Below, one piece after another: positions 6,007 through 7,970 of a stretch of DNA of 7,970 nt. The stretch is from an uncultured Actinomyces sp. (lineage in GTDB: Bacteria > Actinomycetota > Actinomycetes > Actinomycetales > Actinomycetaceae), in contig CAMFDH010000052.1 of the NCBI GenBank assembly GCA_945949035.1, positions 1 through 7,970 of the forward strand, in the 5' to 3' direction. The position numbers and the translations under genes were made by a program. Positions within the stretch are counted from its first letter, which is position 1, and every line of letters begins with the position of its first letter. Under the pieces are notes generated by a model that searched no databases, was not told the DNA's origin, and was given only the letters and a program-made list of their open reading frames with translations.

Positions 6007-6708
6007 CTAGACGAGCACCATTGGTCCAACTGCCGCCAATGCCCAGCAGCCAATCGCCGACCCCACCATGTAGGGACCGAAAGGAATCCTTGTCCGAGAG
6101 CCGGGTCGGGCCATGAGGAACAGTGCTCGAAGGGCGGCGACGGTGAACGCAGCAAGGAGGCCAAGAATCGCAACCCGGAACGAGCAGGTAGCCAGCGCTG
6201 CTCCGAGGACCGGCGCAATCTTGATGTCTCCCCTACCAACCTGTCCGAACCTGAAGCCGAGTAGGAGGGGGATAGTCCATGCTGCAGCACCGAGCAGGAT
6301 GGCCCAGAACCAAGCGGAACTCACGGGACCACTAGCCGGAGGCAGCAAGACGAAAAGGAGGACCTCCAATCCCATCAGCGCCGTAATCGAATCGGGTAGG
6401 CGTAGGGTCCGTGCATCAATCAGGATCGAGATCCAGCCGAGGGACGCAAGGACCACCCCGACGCCTATAACAACTCCCGTTCCATCGCCCGTCCAGCCCC
6501 ATCCCCCGGGAAGCGAGGGACGCTGGGCGGCGCCAAGGTAGATCGCCACCGAACCTAACAGAGCACTTCCCCAAACCAGTGTCAGCGGTTGAAGACTTTC
6601 AGCAGGAAGGTAGCGAGAGAGAAGTTTTGAGCCCGAGAGTCCAAGCCAGAGTAGGTTAGTCGCAAGTATGACCAGCGCAGCAAGGAGCTGGACGGCCTCA
6701 CCTGTCAC
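6007..6708 (-). CDS. A24-family prepilin peptidase, short form lacking the methyltransferase domain
   Basis: Membrane aspartic protease that cleaves type IV prepilin-like leader peptides at the cytoplasmic face. The 233-residue protein is mostly hydrophobic, with about six to seven likely membrane segments. It carries both catalytic motifs: D98 in ILIDARTLRLPD (95-106) and D161 in GRGDIK (158-163). A later IPFGPYMVG (208-216) matches the conserved family C-terminal block. It has only two cysteines (175, 221) and lacks the N-terminal methylase domain with its Cys motif, as in TadV/FppA-like or archaeal-type enzymes. The GTG start overlaps the aroE stop (GTGA, 6705-6708). No pilin gene is in the window, so its substrate must be encoded elsewhere. 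From memory, the same gene sits between aroE and aroC in Streptomyces. Confidence 0.88.
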   Translation of the reverse strand: MTGEAVQLLAALVILATNLLWLGLSGSKLLSRYLPAESLQPLTLVWGSALLGSVAIYLGAAQRPSLPGGWGWTGDGTGVVIGVGVVLASLGWISILIDARTLRLPDSITALMGLEVLLFVLLPPASGPVSSAWFWAILLGAAAWTIPLLLGFRFGQVGRGDIKIAPVLGAALATCSFRVAILGLLAAFTVAALRALFLMARPGSRTRIPFGPYMVGSAIGCWALAAVGPMVLV

Positions 6709-7595
6709 CGGCTTGCCGCAGCCTCGAGCACCGCCTCGTAAACCGGTTGGAACGGCACATCACGGGAAGTCCAGATCTTGACCTGGGCGAGTCCCTGGTG
6801 AGTGAGCATCGTGAGTGGAGAGGTGACCGTTGCGCCAGCCTGACGGTAAACGACTTCGAGGGGTGTTTCACCGGCCGAGTAGGTGACATCTAGCAGTACC
6901 GAATTTGAGCCGGGGGTGAGAAGCCCAGCAAACTCTTCGGTGGCAGCTGGCGGCACCGTCGAAATCACGACCGGGGCCTCATTAAACGCTTCCACAAACC
7001 TGTCTGCGACCTTCCACAGGACAGTATGGACATCGAGGCCGAGTGCCAGGCCGATCGAAAACGCATTCTGTGATCCAGCAAAAGACCGGCCCACCAGGTA
7101 GACACGGGTCGCCCCGATCGACTTGAGTGCAGCAAGTGCTGAGCAGGCCGTTGCCCCGGTTCCAAGAACCACGGGGGCCGCGACACCACTGAGCGGTCCG
7201 CCCTCGTCATCAACCAGAAGCGGGAGTGAGCGTCGAGCGCCCTTCAGAAGAGTCTTGACCGAAGGGGTAATGGTGTCGACTATTCCCTGGACGTCGGTGT
7301 TGAGCGCAGCACTAACCGACGGCAGGAAGGCGACGGTATTGGCGCATTCGACCAGCTTCGCCATGCCGTCTGCGACATCGGTTTGACTGAGAAGTGCCTG
7401 CTTCAGCGGTGCCGTGACACTGAGTCCGACACAGTCGGGACCCACTTCGGCAAAGAAGCTAGCAAGCGTCTCTTTTTTGACCTCGTAGCTGCGGTACTCC
7501 CAATCAAGCCCAAGGAGATCAAAAGCCTTGTTGTGAAGGGCGGGAGAAAGGGAGTGTTCGATTGGCGATCCAATGACGGCTGCCCACTTGGTCAT
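6705..7595 (-). CDS. aroE: shikimate dehydrogenase
   Basis: NADP-dependent reduction of 3-dehydroshikimate to shikimate. The 296-residue protein has the substrate serines in SPIEHSLSPALHN (S15, S17), catalytic Lys65 in VTAPLK, Asn86 in ANTV, and catalytic Asp101 in NTD. The nucleotide loop is LGTGATA (144-150), a variant of the usual GAGGA. The C-terminal side carries DVTYS with Tyr239, TPL, and HQG with Gln267. Between Asp101 and the nucleotide loop it has a somewhat long segment (about 111-139, ending in VDDEGGPLSG) compared with typical AroE, probably a surface insertion. The ATG at 7595 gives MTKWAAVIGSPIEHS, the standard start. It lies six bases after the mltG stop and overlaps the prepilin peptidase start, so it is an internal operon gene. 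Confidence 0.95.
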   Translation of the reverse strand: MTKWAAVIGSPIEHSLSPALHNKAFDLLGLDWEYRSYEVKKETLASFFAEVGPDCVGLSVTAPLKQALLSQTDVADGMAKLVECANTVAFLPSVSAALNTDVQGIVDTITPSVKTLLKGARRSLPLLVDDEGGPLSGVAAPVVLGTGATACSALAALKSIGATRVYLVGRSFAGSQNAFSIGLALGLDVHTVLWKVADRFVEAFNEAPVVISTVPPAATEEFAGLLTPGSNSVLLDVTYSAGETPLEVVYRQAGATVTSPLTMLTHQGLAQVKIWTSRDVPFQPVYEAVLEAAASR

Positions 7596-7601
7596 AGAGG
7601 G

Positions 7602-7970
7602 TTAGCACCTGCCTTCGTTCTCTTCACACCACTTGCTGAGAAGCTTCACGTTCTCTGTCTGATCCGCGAGCGTCGAGGCAAACAGGGTCTCTCCGGTGTC
7701 CAGGTTGACCGTAACGAAGTAGAGCCAGTCCCCTTCGGCTGGATCAATGGTTGCCGCTATGGCTTCCGGAGAGGGCGACGCAATGGGAGCTGGAGGTAGT
7801 CCCGCGAACCTGTAGGTGTTGAAGGGACTGTCGGAAGTCAGGTCCTCAGCCGTGGGGAGACCCCCGTACTTCCCGACGCCGTAGAGAACGGTCGAGTCCA
7901 TCTGGAGAAGTCCACGCGTTTCAGCTTCAGGCATGTCAAGGCGGTTCGCAATCACCCTGGCGACCTTGGG
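7602..7970 (-). CDS. mltG: endolytic murein transglycosylase MltG (C-terminal part, N-terminus outside the window)
   Basis: Membrane-anchored enzyme that cuts nascent glycan strands and is thought to terminate peptidoglycan polymerisation. The frame is open to the window edge and gives 122 residues: PKVARVIANRLDMPE at the start, then LQMDSTVLYGVGK, SPFNTYRFAGLPPAPI, PSPEAIAATIDP and GDWLYFVTV. These blocks are typical of the C-terminal half of the YceG/MltG domain. The catalytic Glu region (VEKE-type motif) and the membrane anchor would lie upstream, beyond base 7970. The stop TAA is six bases before aroE. From memory, mltG directly upstream of aroE is a common actinobacterial arrangement. 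An older annotation for this family, aminodeoxychorismate lyase, is misleading. Confidence 0.93.
   Translation of the reverse strand, partial: PKVARVIANRLDMPEAETRGLLQMDSTVLYGVGKYGGLPTAEDLTSDSPFNTYRFAGLPPAPIASPSPEAIAATIDPAEGDWLYFVTVNLDTGETLFASTLADQTENVKLLSKWCEENEGRC

Overview
The window looks like a chromosomal housekeeping segment of an actinobacterium. The evidence is the actinobacterial-type integration host factor (mIHF), an EF-P with the PGKGP tip, and the gene order mltG-aroE-prepilin peptidase-aroC-aroK-aroB-efp-nusB...mihF-gmk-rpoZ, which matches (from memory) the order in Streptomyces and other actinobacteria. The moderate GC content and the fused aroK-aroB gene suggest a lineage near Actinomycetaceae or Bifidobacteriaceae, but I cannot assign a genus. 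Every convincing gene is on the minus strand, so transcription runs from high to low coordinates.

Region 1 (7970 to about 2594) is a tightly packed shikimate/chorismate operon. It begins with the C-terminus of the peptidoglycan lytic transglycosylase MltG. Then come aroE (shikimate dehydrogenase), a short A24-family prepilin peptidase, aroC (chorismate synthase), a bifunctional aroK-aroB fusion (shikimate kinase plus 3-dehydroquinate synthase), and a small P-loop protein. The last reads as a degenerate shikimate kinase paralogue that has lost most shikimate-binding residues. Three junctions are start/stop overlaps (GTGA at 6705-6708, an 8-base overlap at 4742-4749, GTGA at 3148-3151), so translational coupling is likely. 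The window supplies four activities of the pathway (AroB, AroE, AroK, AroC). AroQ/AroD, AroA and DAHP synthase must lie elsewhere.

Region 2 (2577 to 1328) holds efp (translation factor for polyproline stalls) and nusB (transcription antitermination). Their 101-bp spacer carries a strong imperfect inverted repeat with no T-run. NusB has an unusual acidic C-terminal tail.

Region 3 (1260 to 1) holds mihF (nucleoid-associated DNA-binding protein), gmk (guanylate kinase) and the start of rpoZ (RNA polymerase omega). The pyrimidine gene cluster that separates nusB from mihF in Streptomyces is absent here. The gmk-rpoZ spacer has two small hairpins whose arms can also pair with each other.

I see no mobile element, CRISPR array, tRNA or rRNA. 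The most interesting item is the degenerate shikimate-kinase-like gene next to a complete aroK domain. The window otherwise looks conserved and ordinary.
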